From Sphingobium psychrophilum (GTDB taxonomy: Bacteria > Pseudomonadota > Alphaproteobacteria > Sphingomonadales > Sphingomonadaceae), in assembly GCF_012927105.1 (NCBI RefSeq), contig NZ_JABBFV010000009.1, forward strand, positions 124,001-188,000: DNA of 64,000 nucleotides. The letters run 5' to 3'. The notes under the pieces are model-generated. The model worked only from the letters and a program-made list of their open reading frames with translations. It did not search any database and was not told where the DNA came from. How positions within the stretch are numbered: the stretch's first letter is position 1; each line of letters opens with the position of its first letter. This document shows positions 25,004-36,141 of the stretch, one piece after another. The translations under genes were made by a program, and so were the position numbers.

Positions 25004-27733
25004 TCAGGCCAGAGCGCCGTGGCAATGCTTGTATTTCTCGCCCGAACCGCAGGGGCAAGGCGCATTGCGGCTGATGTCCAGATTGGCGAACTCCCCAACA
25101 GCGCCCACCGGCGCGCGCGGGATCGTGGTGGTGAGGCCGCCAAAGCTGCCGCCGTCGATGTCTGCGCTATTATCTTCGCCCGAAAACGGGTCGATATGCG
25201 TGGTGATGAAATCGGGCAGCACCGGCAGGTCGAACTGCGGCATCGGCGCTTCGTCCATGCGGAACTGCACGCGGGCGATCGACCCGGTCACATCCTCGCG
25301 GATATTCTCCAGCATCCGCTCGAACAATGCGAAGGCTTCCTGCTTATATTCGTTGATCGGCGTTTTCTGGGCATAGGCGCGCAGATGTACCACCTGGCGC
25401 AGCGCGTCGAGCGTCGAGAGATGCTCCTTCCAGTGATGGTCCAGGCTCTGGAGCAGGATCGATTTTTCGATCATGTGCCAGTCGGCTGCATCGACCTCCC
25501 TGACCTTCTCCGCCACGGCTTCGTCGGCCAGCGCCGACAGCCGCTCCTCGATCAGTTCTGGATCGACCGAATCCTCGGCCAGCCAGGCGTCGAAGTCCGG
25601 CTCCAGACCCAATATGTCGGCCGCGCGCGCCTTCAGCCGCTCGATATCCCATTGTTCGGGATAGGTGCCGGGCGGGCAGGATGCGCCGACCAGGTCGTTC
25701 ACCGTTTCACGGCGCATGTCGGCGACGACATCATCGACCGTATCAGCGTCCATGATGTCGGCGCGCTGCTCGTATATGACCTTGCGCTGGTCGTTCATCA
25801 CGTCGTCATATTCGACGACCTGCTTGCGGATGTCGTAATTGCGGGCCTCGACCTTGCGCTGGGCCGTCTCGATCGCCTTGCTCAGCCATTTGGACGGCGG
25901 CAATGCCTCGCCATCCTCCAGGTTAGACCGGATCATCTTGGCGAACATCGTGTCCGGGCCGAAGATGCGCATCAGGTCATCGTCGAGGCTGAGGTAGAAG
26001 CGCGAAAGGCCCGGATCGCCCTGACGGCCCGAACGGCCCCGCAACTGGTTATCGATCCGACGACTTTCATGGCGCTCGGTCGCCAGCACGAACAGGCCGC
26101 CTGCCGCCAGCACTTCGGCCTTTTCGGCGGCGATTTCGGCCCGGATACGCTCGATCGCGGCGTCGCGCTCCGGCCCTTCGGGCACATCGCGCAATTCGTC
26201 CTCGACCCGCAGTTCCAGGTTACCGCCCAACTGGATGTCGGTGCCGCGGCCCGCCATGTTGGTGGCGATCGTCACCACGCCTTTGCGCCCGGCCTGGGCC
26301 ACGATATGCGCTTCGCTCTCATGGAAGCGGGCGTTGAGGACCGCGTGGGGTACGCCTTCCTGATTGAGGAATTCGGACAGCATCTCGGACTTTTCGATCG
26401 ACACGGTGCCGACCAGCACGGGCTGGCCCTTTTCAGCATGTTCTTTGATCGTCTTGGCGATGCCGCGGAACTTGTCCTCGATATTCTTGTAGAAGCTATC
26501 CTGTTCGTCCACCCGCTGCACCGGCTTGTTGGTCGGGATGGTGACGACGTTCATCTTGTAGATTTCGTAGAATTCGGTCGCTTCGGTCGAAGCGGTGCCG
26601 GTCATGCCCGAAATCTTGGGATACATGCGGAAATAATTCTGGAAGGTGACGGACGCCAGCGTCTGGTTCTCCGGCTCGATCTGGACGCCTTCCTTGGCTT
26701 CTACCGCCTGGTGCAGGCCGTCCGACCAGCGGCGTCCGTCCATCATGCGACCGGTAAATTCGTCGATAATGACGACCTTGCCGTCCTTGACGATATAATC
26801 GATGTCGCGGCGGAACATCACGACCGCGCGCAGCGCCTGGTTCACATGATGGACGACCTGCGTATTTTCGAAATCGTAGAGGTTGCTGCCCTGGAGCAGC
26901 CCCGCGGTTTCCAGCAGGCGCTCGATATTCTCGGTGCCGTCCTCGGTCAGCGTGACGGTGCGCTGCTTCTCGTCCTTCTCATAATCATCCTCGACCAGCT
27001 GCTTCACGATCGCGTCGACCGAAACATACAGTTCCGACTTGTCGTCGGTCGGGCCGGAGATGATGAGCGGCGTGCGCGCTTCGTCGATCAGGATCGAATC
27101 GACTTCGTCCACGATCGCATAGTTGAACGGCCGCTGGACCATCGATGCGCGATCATATTTCATATTGTCGCGCAGATAGTCGAAGCCCAGTTCGTTGTTC
27201 GTCGCGTAGGTGATGTCCGCGGCATAGGCTGCGCGCCGCTGGTCCTCGCTGATGTTCGGCACGATGACGCCGGTGGTCAGGCCCAGGAAACGATAGACCT
27301 GGCCCATCCATTCGCAATCGCGGCTGGCCAGATAGTCGTTCACGGTAACGACATGGACGCCCTTGCCCTGCAATGCGTTCAGATAGGTCGCCAGTGTCGC
27401 GACCAGCGTCTTGCCCTCACCCGTCCGCATTTCGGCGATTTCACCGCGATGCAGCACCATGCCGCCGACCATCTGCACGTCGAAATGGCGCATCCCCAGC
27501 ACGCGCACGCCCGCTTCGCGCACCGTGGCGAAGGCTTCGGGCAGTAAATCGTCCAGCGTCTCGCCATTGGCCAGCCGTTCGCGGAACTTCGCCGTCTGGC
27601 CGACCAGTTCCTCGTCGCTCATGGCCTGCATCGCCGGTTCGAAGGCGGCGATCTGGTCTACGGTCTTGCCCAGCGACTTCACATAGCGTTCGTTGGACGA
27701 TCCGAAGATGGACTTGGCGAGTGCGCCGAACAT
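25004..27733 (-). CDS. secA: Preprotein translocase ATPase SecA
   Basis: Motor that drives proteins through SecYEG. 909 residues from ATG 27733 ([19 protein letters not shown]). Walker A in [11 protein letters not shown], Walker B region [16 protein letters not shown], helicase-like motifs ([14 protein letters not shown]), helical scaffold, and C-terminal zinc SEC-C motif [16 protein letters not shown]. Single gene, divergent from the glycosyltransferase gene across a 243-nt gap that must carry both promoters. Confidence 0.98.
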   Translation of the reverse strand: MFGALAKSIFGSSNERYVKSLGKTVDQIAAFEPAMQAMSDEELVGQTAKFRERLANGETLDDLLPEAFATVREAGVRVLGMRHFDVQMVGGMVLHRGEIAEMRTGEGKTLVATLATYLNALQGKGVHVVTVNDYLASRDCEWMGQVYRFLGLTTGVIVPNISEDQRRAAYAADITYATNNELGFDYLRDNMKYDRASMVQRPFNYAIVDEVDSILIDEARTPLIISGPTDDKSELYVSVDAIVKQLVEDDYEKDEKQRTVTLTEDGTENIERLLETAGLLQGSNLYDFENTQVVHHVNQALRAVVMFRRDIDYIVKDGKVVIIDEFTGRMMDGRRWSDGLHQAVEAKEGVQIEPENQTLASVTFQNYFRMYPKISGMTGTASTEATEFYEIYKMNVVTIPTNKPVQRVDEQDSFYKNIEDKFRGIAKTIKEHAEKGQPVLVGTVSIEKSEMLSEFLNQEGVPHAVLNARFHESEAHIVAQAGRKGVVTIATNMAGRGTDIQLGGNLELRVEDELRDVPEGPERDAAIERIRAEIAAEKAEVLAAGGLFVLATERHESRRIDNQLRGRSGRQGDPGLSRFYLSLDDDLMRIFGPDTMFAKMIRSNLEDGEALPPSKWLSKAIETAQRKVEARNYDIRKQVVEYDDVMNDQRKVIYEQRADIMDADTVDDVVADMRRETVNDLVGASCPPGTYPEQWDIERLKARAADILGLEPDFDAWLAEDSVDPELIEERLSALADEAVAEKVREVDAADWHMIEKSILLQSLDHHWKEHLSTLDALRQVVHLRAYAQKTPINEYKQEAFALFERMLENIREDVTGSIARVQFRMDEAPMPQFDLPVLPDFITTHIDPFSGEDNSADIDGGSFGGLTTTIPRAPVGAVGEFANLDISRNAPCPCGSGEKYKHCHGALA

Positions 27734-27976
27734 GCGATTTCCTAATTTCGTAAGGGGCACGCCCCCCCTTGTCAGAAGCGCGCGCGGATATGCGCCGCGA
27801 TTTAGGCACGGCACATCCTTTAGTCAATCAGACAGCGGCTTAACCCAATCTGTCGCAGGTTCGTCAAAATCCTGTGGCAGGCGGCTTTGGTCGGGCGGTG
27901 GCGTCATGCCAACGCGAAGGCGTTGCACTTCGCGCAAGCTGCGCCACAAGAGCGCGACAAGAGCAAGGGTCGCATA

Positions 27977-29524
27977 GTGTATCGTTCAATCGTCCTGGCG
28001 ACGGTGCGCCGCCGCGCCCTGCCGGTCGCCGCGCTGGTCGCGATGGCGCTGATCCTATGGTTCGGCCTGACGGCGATTGCGACTCCGTTCGACCATGACG
28101 AAAGCCAATATGTCGCCGGCGCCTATTTCAGCAGCCGCCTGCTGATTTTCCGCGATTTCCTCTATCTCCAGCCGCCGCTGCACAGCTGGACCTTCGCGCC
28201 GATCGTTTGGCTGTTCCCCGATCATATGGTGGTGGCGATGCGGCTGGCCACGGCCGTTACCGCGCTTGGCACCCTGGCGACACTATGGGCAGGACAGCGG
28301 ATCGCCGGCATTTCGCGCGACAGCGCCGCTATCGCGACCTTGCTCGTCGGCGCGACCGCCGCCTTCCAGTTCACCGGCGCGGTGGTGCGCAACGACATGT
28401 TGCCGACTTGGCTGTCGTCCATGGCGCTGCTGGTCAGCCTGCTCGCGCTGCGCCATTGTGGGCGTCGCTATTGGTTCGCGGCCGGATTGCTATTTGGCCT
28501 TGCCATCGCGACGAAGCTCAATTTCGCGCCGCTGGGGCTGATGACCGGTCTGTTCGTCATCAGCGCGGGCGGGCGTTGTGGCCTGCGCGCTGCCTGCTGG
28601 CTGGCGGCTGGCGCGGTGGCGGGTATGACGCCGATGCTGATAGCCTGGGCGCTCGACCCCGACGCCTTCTTCTACGGCGTGCTGACCTTCGGCGCGACCG
28701 CGCCCCATGCCTGGTACGCGGCCAATGGCGCGTTCGATGAACTGGCGACGATCGAAAAACTGACCGACCTGCTCAAATATCTGTGGAAAGGACCGGCGCT
28801 CGCCGCCTTGCTCCTGTTGTCGGCCAACTGGATCATGACCCGCCGGCGCGTGCGTTCGCCCGGACGGCGACTGGCGATCTGGATGACGGTCGGCGCGCTG
28901 ATCGGCGCGGCGATGCCGACGCCATCGCAGGTCCAATATGTCATGCCCTTGCTGCCGCCGCTGGCGCTGGCGCTCGGCTATCTGCTCGACGACGCGCGGC
29001 GCTGGCCCTTTGCGCCCCGTCAGGCGCTGCTCGGCCTGCTCTGCCTCGCCGCCATTCCCGGCATGTTGGCCGCCACCCGGCATGTGGTGGCGATGCTGCG
29101 AAGCGGATCGCCGGTGCTGGAGGCGGACGCCGCCGCGCGCTGGGCTGGGGCGAGCGTGCGCGCGATGGGTCAAGGCGACGACGTCGTCACCCTGTCGCCG
29201 CATATGATCCTGGGCAGCGGCCTCGCCCTCGACCCGCGCTTTGCCCCCGGACCGTTCGCCTGGCGTACCGGCTGGACGATGGGGCCGGTGCTGGCGCGGC
29301 AGGTTCACGCCATGATCCCGGCGACGCTGGGCGACATGGACCGCGATCCGCCCGCCGCCATCCTGACCGGCTACGAAGGCGGCACCCGCAAATTGCCGCT
29401 GCGCCCCGACGACGCGCTGGTCGCCTATGCCCGCCAGCGCGGCTATCGCATGGTGGCGATGCCCGATGGGGTGGGTCGCTTATATATGCGGCCGTCTGCC
29501 CCGGTCGCTTCGCGGAAAGATTGA
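27977..29524 (+). CDS. Membrane glycosyltransferase, GT39/ArnT-like
   Basis: 515 residues with ~11-12 hydrophobic segments. The first periplasmic loop has FDHDESQYVAGAYF, which contains the acidic DE pair typical of GT-C transferases that use polyprenyl-linked sugars (PMT_2/ArnT group). Acceptor unknown. GTG 27977 is chosen because AAGGG lies upstream; an internal ATG (MALILWFG) about 27 codons later would cut into the first helix. Followed after 32 nt by argJ. Confidence 0.78.
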   Translation: MYRSIVLATVRRRALPVAALVAMALILWFGLTAIATPFDHDESQYVAGAYFSSRLLIFRDFLYLQPPLHSWTFAPIVWLFPDHMVVAMRLATAVTALGTLATLWAGQRIAGISRDSAAIATLLVGATAAFQFTGAVVRNDMLPTWLSSMALLVSLLALRHCGRRYWFAAGLLFGLAIATKLNFAPLGLMTGLFVISAGGRCGLRAACWLAAGAVAGMTPMLIAWALDPDAFFYGVLTFGATAPHAWYAANGAFDELATIEKLTDLLKYLWKGPALAALLLLSANWIMTRRRVRSPGRRLAIWMTVGALIGAAMPTPSQVQYVMPLLPPLALALGYLLDDARRWPFAPRQALLGLLCLAAIPGMLAATRHVVAMLRSGSPVLEADAAARWAGASVRAMGQGDDVVTLSPHMILGSGLALDPRFAPGPFAWRTGWTMGPVLARQVHAMIPATLGDMDRDPPAAILTGYEGGTRKLPLRPDDALVAYARQRGYRMVAMPDGVGRLYMRPSAPVASRKD

Positions 29525-29556
29525 CCCTCGCCCGATTTTGTCCCATTTCGCGCGCC

Positions 29557-30783
29557 ATGACCGACCGCTCCCCCCTCGCCCCCGCCGCCTTCCCTCCGCT
29601 GCCGTCGATTGCAGGCGTGACGCTGCGCACGGCCCGCGCCGGATATAAGGCCTGGGATCGCTGCGACCTCACCTATGTCGAGCTGGACGCGGGCACCGCC
29701 GTCGCCGGTGTCACGACGCAGAGCAAATGCCCCTCGCCCGAAGTCGAATGGTGCCGCGACGCCATCCCGCTCGGTTCGGCGCGCGCACTGGTGGTCAATG
29801 CCGGCAACGCCAACGCCTTTACCGGCCATCGCGGTCGCGCGGCTGTGGAGGCGATCGCGGCCAAGGTCGCCAATCACCTCGGCTGCCTGCCATCGGACAT
29901 CTTCGTCTCATCGACCGGTGTGATCGGCGTGCCTTTGCCGATCGACAAGGCCGAAGCGGGTCTGGAAGCCGCCTTCACCGCCGCGCCCTGCGGCTGGGAA
30001 GAGGCCGCGACCACGATCGGCACCACCGATACCTATCCCAAGGGCGCCCATGTGTCCGCCATGATCGGCGACACGCGGGTCGAGCTGGTCGGCATCATCA
30101 AGGGGTCGGGCATGATCGCGCCCGACATGGCGACGATGCTGGGCTATATCTTCACCAACGCGGCGATCGAACCTACCCTGTTGCAACACATGCTGTCGGC
30201 GGCGAACCGCAAGAGCTTCTCCTGCATCACGGTCGATAGCGATACCTCCACCAGCGACACCGTGCTGGCCTTCGCCACCGGCAAGGCGGGCCATGCGCCG
30301 ATCACCAGCATGGACGATGCCGGGGCGGACGCTTTCCACGCGGCGCTGCATGACCTCTGCCGCCAACTGGCCCATCTGGTAGTGCGCGACGGCGAAGGCG
30401 CGACCAAGTTCATCGATATCATGGTGGAGGGCGCGGAGAGCGACGCCAGCGCCCATCGTATCGCCCTCTCCATCGCCAACTCGCCGTTGGTGAAGACCGC
30501 GATCGCGGGCGAGGACGCCAATTGGGGCCGTATCGTCATGGCCGTGGGCAAGGCCGGCGAACCCGCAGACCGCGACACATTGTCGATCCGCTTCGGCGCG
30601 ACGCAGGTAGCGACCGGCGGCCTGGCGGTCGAGGGCTATGACGAAGCCCCGGTGGCGGCCCATCTCAAAGGACAGGATATCCAGATCGGCGTTGATCTGG
30701 GCCTGGGCGAAGGCCGGGCGCAGGTGTGGACCTGCGACCTGACCCACGGCTACATCTCGATCAACGCCGATTACCGCAGCTGA
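29557..30783 (+). CDS. argJ: Glutamate N-acetyltransferase / ornithine acetyltransferase ArgJ
   Basis: Moves the acetyl group from N-acetylornithine to glutamate in the arginine cycle. 408 residues; self-cleaving family with the cleavage block KGSGMIAPDMATMLGYIF, where the Thr of ATML becomes the nucleophile. Also VNAGNANAFTG and the C-terminal DLTHGYISINADYRS. ATG 29557. The stop overlaps the next start (TGATG). Confidence 0.96.
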   Translation: MTDRSPLAPAAFPPLPSIAGVTLRTARAGYKAWDRCDLTYVELDAGTAVAGVTTQSKCPSPEVEWCRDAIPLGSARALVVNAGNANAFTGHRGRAAVEAIAAKVANHLGCLPSDIFVSSTGVIGVPLPIDKAEAGLEAAFTAAPCGWEEAATTIGTTDTYPKGAHVSAMIGDTRVELVGIIKGSGMIAPDMATMLGYIFTNAAIEPTLLQHMLSAANRKSFSCITVDSDTSTSDTVLAFATGKAGHAPITSMDDAGADAFHAALHDLCRQLAHLVVRDGEGATKFIDIMVEGAESDASAHRIALSIANSPLVKTAIAGEDANWGRIVMAVGKAGEPADRDTLSIRFGATQVATGGLAVEGYDEAPVAAHLKGQDIQIGVDLGLGEGRAQVWTCDLTHGYISINADYRS

Positions 30784-31577
30784 TGCTGGCGCTGCACGAT
30801 CCCGTCGTCGCGCTGATGCGGCAGGTCGGACGCGACATCGTCATGCCGCGCTACCAAAATCTGGCCAGCGACGAGATCAGCGAGAAGGCGGCGAACGATT
30901 TCGTCACCATCGCCGACAAGGAAAGCGAGGTCCGGCTGGCCGAAGGCTTGGCCGCCATCCTGCCAGACGCCGGGATCATCGGCGAGGAAGCCTGCGCCGC
31001 CGACCCGGCGATCCTCGACCGGGCGGGCGATGGGCTCAACTGGATCATCGACCCGATCGACGGCACCGGCAATTTCGCCGCGGGCAAATCGCCTTTCGGT
31101 ATCATCATCGCCCTGGCCGATGCTGGCACGACGCTGGCGGGCTGGATACTCGATCCGCTGACCGGGCGGCTGTGCCACGCGATGCTGGGCGGCGGCAGCC
31201 ATGTCGATGGCAACCAGGTGGAGGCGCGCGAAACCGGCGGCGCGCTGCCGATCGCGGCGCTGGCGACCTTCTTCATGTCCGCTGAAGAACGCGCCGATAT
31301 GGAGCGCCGGTCGCAGGCCATCTTTACGCTGGTGGACATTCCCCGTTGCGCCGCGGAGCAATATCCGCGGCTGGTGCTGGGACAGAATGACGTGTCGGTG
31401 TTCGCGCGGACTTTGCCCTGGGATCATGCGGCGGGCACCTTGTTCGTCAATGAAGCGGGCGGCTGCTGCCAGCGCACCGACGGAACGCCCTATGTCGTGG
31501 GCGACCTGCGGCGCGGGTTGATGGGCGCATCCTCGCCCCGGCTGTGGGACAAGGCGGCCGCGACGCTATTTGGATAA
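30783..31577 (+). CDS. Inositol monophosphatase-family phosphatase
   Basis: 264 residues. Metal-site motifs GEEAC, DPIDGTGNFAAG and WDHAAGTLFVNEAGG are intact, so it should be an active Mg-dependent phosphomonoesterase. Candidates are SuhB-like or histidinol-phosphatase (HisN-type) activity; coupling to argJ (1-nt overlap) slightly favours an amino-acid role, but this is inference. Confidence 0.88.
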   Translation: MLALHDPVVALMRQVGRDIVMPRYQNLASDEISEKAANDFVTIADKESEVRLAEGLAAILPDAGIIGEEACAADPAILDRAGDGLNWIIDPIDGTGNFAAGKSPFGIIIALADAGTTLAGWILDPLTGRLCHAMLGGGSHVDGNQVEARETGGALPIAALATFFMSAEERADMERRSQAIFTLVDIPRCAAEQYPRLVLGQNDVSVFARTLPWDHAAGTLFVNEAGGCCQRTDGTPYVVGDLRRGLMGASSPRLWDKAAATLFG

Positions 31578-31588
31578 AGGGACATGCC

Positions 31589-32197
31589 ATGCTGACGATC
31601 TGGGGCCGGTTGAACTCCCACAATGTTAAGAAAGTCGTGTGGTTCGCCGATGAAATCAGCCTGCCCTATGTCCGCCATGACGTCGGCGGCGCCTATGGCA
31701 TGAGCGCGGATTATCTCGCGAAGAACCCCAATGCGCTGATCCCCACGGTCGAGGATGGCGACGTCATGCTGTGGGAATCCAACGCGATTTTGCGCTATCT
31801 GGCGGCGCGCCATGCCCCGGCCCTTTGGCCCGCCAACCCGGCGGAGCGGGCGCAGGGCGACAAGTGGATGGACTGGCAATTCGCCTTCGCCGACGCCCAG
31901 CGCGACGCTTTCCTGCAACTGGTGCGACACTCGCCCGAACAGCGAGATGGACAGTTGCTGGCCAAGTCCGCAGCAGCATCGGGCGCGGCCATGAAAATCC
32001 TCGACCGGACGCTCGCGGTGCAGCCTTGGCTTTCAGGTGTCGCTTTCGGTGTCGCGGATGTGCCGATGGGCGTCTATGCTCACACGTTCTTCACGCTCGA
32101 CATGGAGCGGCCCGATGTGCCGCATGTGCGCGCCTGGTATGACAGGCTTCGCGCCCGCCATGCCTATGCCCAGTCGGTGATGATCCCGCTGACATGA
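31589..32197 (+). CDS. Glutathione S-transferase family protein
   Basis: 202 residues from ATG 31589 with AAAGGGAC upstream, 11 nt after the phosphatase gene. N-terminal thioredoxin-fold domain (MLTIWGRLNSHNVKKVVWF) with the GSH-binding VEDGDVMLWESNAILRYL block, then an all-helical C-terminal domain. Cytosolic detoxification or redox role; substrate unknown. Confidence 0.9.
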   Translation: MLTIWGRLNSHNVKKVVWFADEISLPYVRHDVGGAYGMSADYLAKNPNALIPTVEDGDVMLWESNAILRYLAARHAPALWPANPAERAQGDKWMDWQFAFADAQRDAFLQLVRHSPEQRDGQLLAKSAAASGAAMKILDRTLAVQPWLSGVAFGVADVPMGVYAHTFFTLDMERPDVPHVRAWYDRLRARHAYAQSVMIPLT

Positions 32198-32217
32198 ACC
32201 TTGCACGTCCAAGCGAC

Positions 32218-32319
32218 CCGTTCGTGCTGAGTAGGGACTGAGCGAAGTCGAAGTCCCGTATCGAAGCATCCTTCGATACGCCATTTCGACTTCGCTCAAT
32301 GGCTACTCAGGACGAACGG
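32218..32319. repeat. 102-nt palindromic repeat between convergent genes
   Basis: Two ~50-nt arms, each containing ccgttcgt..ctgagtag and tgagcgaagtcgaa, fold back on one another with few mismatches around the loop in tatcgaagcatccttcgata. The tgagcgaagtcgaa word is a frequent dispersed repeat in sphingomonad genomes. It lies exactly between the convergent GST and trxA genes and can act as a bidirectional transcript end. Confidence 0.8.
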
Positions 32320-32326
32320 AAAAGTT

Positions 32327-32647
32327 TCAGAGAACGCTTTCGATCCAGCCCTTGAGCGCGCTCTTGGGCGCCGCGCCGACTTTGGTCGCGGCCGCTTCGC
32401 CATTTTTGAACAGGATCATCGTCGGGATGCCGCGCACGCCATATTGGCCAGGCGCATCGGGATTTTCATCGATGTTGACCTTCACGATCGACACGCGGTC
32501 GCCCAGTTCCTCGGAAATTTCCTCCAGGGCCGGGCCGATCATCTTGCACGGACCGCACCATTCGGCCCAGAAATCGACGAGGACGGGCTTGTCGGAATCG
32601 ATGACGTCGGCCTTGAAGCTGAGGTCGGTAACTGCCTTGGTGGCCAT
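32327..32647 (-). CDS. trxA: Thioredoxin
   Basis: 106-residue cytosolic disulfide reductase with the active site WCGPCK in [16 protein letters not shown] and cis-Pro in [11 protein letters not shown]. 26 nt downstream of addA, same strand, probably partly co-transcribed. Confidence 0.97.
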   Translation of the reverse strand: MATKAVTDLSFKADVIDSDKPVLVDFWAEWCGPCKMIGPALEEISEELGDRVSIVKVNIDENPDAPGQYGVRGIPTMILFKNGEAAATKVGAAPKSALKGWIESVL

Positions 32648-32673
32648 GAGAGTCTCCTTATGTTGCAGCCTAT

Positions 32674-35600
32674 CTAGGACGGGCGCGCATCTGGCTCAAC
32701 GGGCGAGAGCAGCAAATTCTCCTGCGCGGGCACATAGCCCGGCTTGTGCGCCGCCAGCGGCCCGAGTCCCGGCTTGTGTGCCGCCAGCAGAGCGGGCGGC
32801 AGGACGATCAGGCGCGGCGCGCTGGTGTAGAGCAGCCCCGCCTCGATCGCCCGGTCGGGAAAGATCACGCCCAGCGCCGCGACATAGGCGGCCATCTGCC
32901 GGATATGAGCGGTCGGCACTTCGGCCAGGGTGAGCGGCGCGACCCGCCCGGTCTTGAAATCGACCAGCTGGATGCGATCCGCGCCGATGCACAGCCTATC
33001 GACGGTGCCGGCGATCACCGCCTCCCCCACCACGGCGGCGATCGGCGCCTCGGCCAGCGCGTCGGGGCCGAACAGCGCGGCGAAGTCCGGCGCGTCGATC
33101 ACCTTGATCGCCTGGTCGATGACGTCATGACGTTGCGCGGCATCGGCTACGCCCTGCTGGACCAGCCAGCGATCTGCCGCATCGCGTCGCCGATCGGCGG
33201 GCAGGTCGGGCAGCCGTTCGAACAGAGCATGGAGCCAGCGCCCCCGTTCGGCCGCGGCGCGCATCGCCTGCGTCGGCGGCGGATAGGGCACGTCATCCTC
33301 CACCGGGGCGGACGGCGCGAGCGGCCGGGGCGGACGCGATTCGGCCGGAGCCGGCTCGCGCAGCCAGACGGGCTGGACGATCGGCATCGATGCGCGTGCC
33401 TCTTCCGCCTCCGCCTTGCGCGGTTCCAGCTGCTCGGTCCCGCGCCAGAGGCGCACCCCGCCCCACAGCGGATCGGCTTGCCAATCGGCACCCAGCGAAA
33501 TCATCGCGCCTTCGACCGCCGCATACCAGCTTTCCGGCTTCACCTCCCCCTTGGCGCGGGGGCCGAGCGATCCGGCGACGACCAGCTTTTCCTCCGCGCG
33601 GGTCAGCGCGACATAGAGCAGCCGCCAATGCTCCTCCCGCTCCACTTGCGCGGCGGCTTCTGCAACCTCGCCAATCGGTCCCTGCCGTTCGGCCTTGCGC
33701 GGGGCCAGGATCGGCAGGCCGTTCCACAGCAGCGAATCCGATCGATTGCCGGCATCGGGATCGAGGCAGGCGTCGGCCAGGATAACGATCGGCGCTTGCA
33801 GCCCCTTTGCGCCATGCACGGTCAGCAGGCGCAGATTGTCGCCCTGCGCCGCGGCATCGCGCACGATCTCCACCTCGCCCCGGTCGAACCAGTCGATGAA
33901 GCGCTGGAGCGAAGGATGATCGTCGCTTTCGAAGGCGAGCGCGGCATTCAGCAATTCCTCGATCGGATCGGCGGCCTCGGTCCCCAGTCGTTCGACCAGC
34001 CGCCTGCGGCCGTCCATCGGGCCGGACAATATCGCCTCCAGATAGCGATAGGGGGTGGTGAAATCCGCCACCGCCAGCAGATCGCGCAGCGGCTTCAAAG
34101 TCGCATCGTCCATCGTCTGCTGGAGATGCCGCCACAGGCCGCCTTTGCGGCCGATCAGCCGCACCATCAGTTCGTCCTGCGTCCAGCCGATCAGCGGCGA
34201 CACGAGCAGCGAGGCAAGGTTCAATTCATCCTCCGGCTGCACCGCAAAGCGCAGCGCGGCGAGCAGGTCGCGCACCGCCAGCGGCGCGTTCAGCCGCAGC
34301 CGGTCGATCCCGGCCACCGCTACCTTCTCCTCATAAAGCCGCGCGACGATCAGCCGCGCCAGTTCGCTGCGGCGGCGCACCAGGATCATGATGTCGCCCG
34401 CGCGCACCGGCCGCCCCCGGCTTTCCAGCATCAGCCCATCGTCGATCCACTGTTTGATCTGCCGCGCGATCTTGCCGGCCAGCACCCGTTCCTGATCGGC
34501 GGCCCAATCCTCCTCGCCTTCCGCATCTTCGGACAGGCCGGCGACGACCGGCTTCCACAATTGCACCTCGCCTGGATGACGATTGGCGCTGACATGGCGC
34601 ACCTCGCCTGCGTCCATGCCCAGCCGTTCGGCGCGCAGCGTCGAGATGGTGCGGTCCACCACGTCCAGCACGGCGGGCGTCGAGCGAAAACTCTGGTCGA
34701 GCGACAGGTTGAAGAAATCATGCCCAGATTGGTCCGCGTCGCGTTGGAACAGGATACGGGCGGCTGCGAAATTGGCCGGGCTGGTGCCCTGGAAGCCAAA
34801 GATCGCCTGTTTGAAATCGCCCACGGTGAAGATAGTGCGGACCTTTTGCCCCGCGTCCCATTCGGTTGCGAAAAACTCTTCGGCCAGGGTGCGGACGATC
34901 CGCCATTGCGCGGCGTTGGTGTCCTGCGCCTCATCCACCAAAATATGGTCGATCCGCTGGTCCAGCTTGTAGCGTATCCACTCGGCGATGCCCGGCTGTT
35001 CCAGCAGGGCGGCAGTGCGGGCGATCAGATCGTCGAAATCGACCGCGCCCGCCAGCCGCTTCGCCTGGGCATAATCGCGCGCATAGGCCCGCCCGGCATG
35101 GAGCGCCTGGCCCAGCAATGCGGCATAATCGGCGCGCAGCTTCATCGCGATCAGCGCGCCGCATGTGTCGTAAAGCCGCTTGGCCATCTCGCCATAGCCG
35201 TCGATCGGCGGAACGAAGCCCTTGCTCTCTAGAAAATCACCGTCCGCCTTGCTCCAGGCGCGATGGAGGTCCGCCAGCGTCGTCGCCCGCCCCACAGCGT
35301 CCAGCCCACGCCAGGCGGCGATACGGTCGCACCGTTCCAGCCCGCGCCCCTTGCCCCATTCGACATTGGCGCGCACGATCCCGTCCAGCGTGCGCATATC
35401 GAACATCGCGTCCGAACATTGGTCGCCAAGCCATTGATCGATATCGCCTTCAGGCATCTCCAACTCTGTCGCCAGCCACGGCCCGATCGCGTCGGGCAGG
35501 TCGTTCAGCGCATCGCCCTTCGCCGCGCAGCGCAAAAGAAACTGCTCCGCCCCGCCCTCACCCAGCCGCAGGCTGATCGCCTGCAACGCGCCGATCAGCG

Positions 35601-36141
35601 CGTCATCGTCCCCGTCATGCGCCCGCACCGCCATGTCGGCCAGGGTCTGCCGCGCCAGGCTGGATTGTTCGCGCTGGTCGAGCGGGCGAAAGCCCGGCGT
35701 CAGGTCGGCTTCCAGCGGAAAGGCGGTCAGCAATTGCTGGCAAAAGCCGTGGATGGTCTGGATGCGCAGCCCGCCGCCGGTCGATTCCAGCACTTCGGCA
35801 AAGAGCCGGCGGGCCTGATCCTGCTGCTCCGGCCCATGATCCTCGCCCAGCGCCATCAGATCCTTGGCCAGGTCGATGCCATCCATCTGCACCCAGGCAG
35901 CCAGGCGATCATGGATACGATCGGCCATTTCCGCCGCGCCCGCCTTGGTGAAGGTCAGGCAAAGGATATTTTCCGGCCGCACGCCCTGCAACAGCAGGCG
36001 GAAGACGCGCGCGGTCAGCACATGGGTCTTGCCGGTGCCTGCCGATGCCGACAGCCAGACATGGGCGTCGGGCGCGGCGGCGCGGGCCTGATCGCCCAGC
36101 AACTTTTGCAGCGCGCGGGTCTTAGCCATCGTCGCGGCCAT
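32674..36141 (-). CDS. addA: Double-strand break repair helicase-nuclease AddA
   Basis: Alphaproteobacterial AddA, 1155 residues. UvrD-like helicase motifs: Walker [33 protein letters not shown], and [20 protein letters not shown]-terminal RecB-type nuclease with [12 protein letters not shown]. Start ATG 36141 is preceded by GGAGGAATGGT and overlaps addB by 20 nt. The C-terminal tail repeats AAHKPG twice within 17 residues, unlike the rest of the protein. Confidence 0.96.
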   Translation of the reverse strand: MAATMAKTRALQKLLGDQARAAAPDAHVWLSASAGTGKTHVLTARVFRLLLQGVRPENILCLTFTKAGAAEMADRIHDRLAAWVQMDGIDLAKDLMALGEDHGPEQQDQARRLFAEVLESTGGGLRIQTIHGFCQQLLTAFPLEADLTPGFRPLDQREQSSLARQTLADMAVRAHDGDDDALIGALQAISLRLGEGGAEQFLLRCAAKGDALNDLPDAIGPWLATELEMPEGDIDQWLGDQCSDAMFDMRTLDGIVRANVEWGKGRGLERCDRIAAWRGLDAVGRATTLADLHRAWSKADGDFLESKGFVPPIDGYGEMAKRLYDTCGALIAMKLRADYAALLGQALHAGRAYARDYAQAKRLAGAVDFDDLIARTAALLEQPGIAEWIRYKLDQRIDHILVDEAQDTNAAQWRIVRTLAEEFFATEWDAGQKVRTIFTVGDFKQAIFGFQGTSPANFAAARILFQRDADQSGHDFFNLSLDQSFRSTPAVLDVVDRTISTLRAERLGMDAGEVRHVSANRHPGEVQLWKPVVAGLSEDAEGEEDWAADQERVLAGKIARQIKQWIDDGLMLESRGRPVRAGDIMILVRRRSELARLIVARLYEEKVAVAGIDRLRLNAPLAVRDLLAALRFAVQPEDELNLASLLVSPLIGWTQDELMVRLIGRKGGLWRHLQQTMDDATLKPLRDLLAVADFTTPYRYLEAILSGPMDGRRRLVERLGTEAADPIEELLNAALAFESDDHPSLQRFIDWFDRGEVEIVRDAAAQGDNLRLLTVHGAKGLQAPIVILADACLDPDAGNRSDSLLWNGLPILAPRKAERQGPIGEVAEAAAQVEREEHWRLLYVALTRAEEKLVVAGSLGPRAKGEVKPESWYAAVEGAMISLGADWQADPLWGGVRLWRGTEQLEPRKAEAEEARASMPIVQPVWLREPAPAESRPPRPLAPSAPVEDDVPYPPPTQAMRAAAERGRWLHALFERLPDLPADRRRDAADRWLVQQGVADAAQRHDVIDQAIKVIDAPDFAALFGPDALAEAPIAAVVGEAVIAGTVDRLCIGADRIQLVDFKTGRVAPLTLAEVPTAHIRQMAAYVAALGVIFPDRAIEAGLLYTSAPRLIVLPPALLAAHKPGLGPLAAHKPGYVPAQENLLLSPVEPDARPS

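Noticed and set aside
24863..27547. 894-residue plus-strand open frame opposite secA
   Set aside because: High-GC antisense shadow: low-complexity Arg/His/Asp-rich product, no family, lies fully over secA.
32746..35232. 828-residue plus-strand open frame opposite addA
   Set aside because: Same pattern of an antisense shadow in a GC-rich gene; no ribosome site or recognisable domain.
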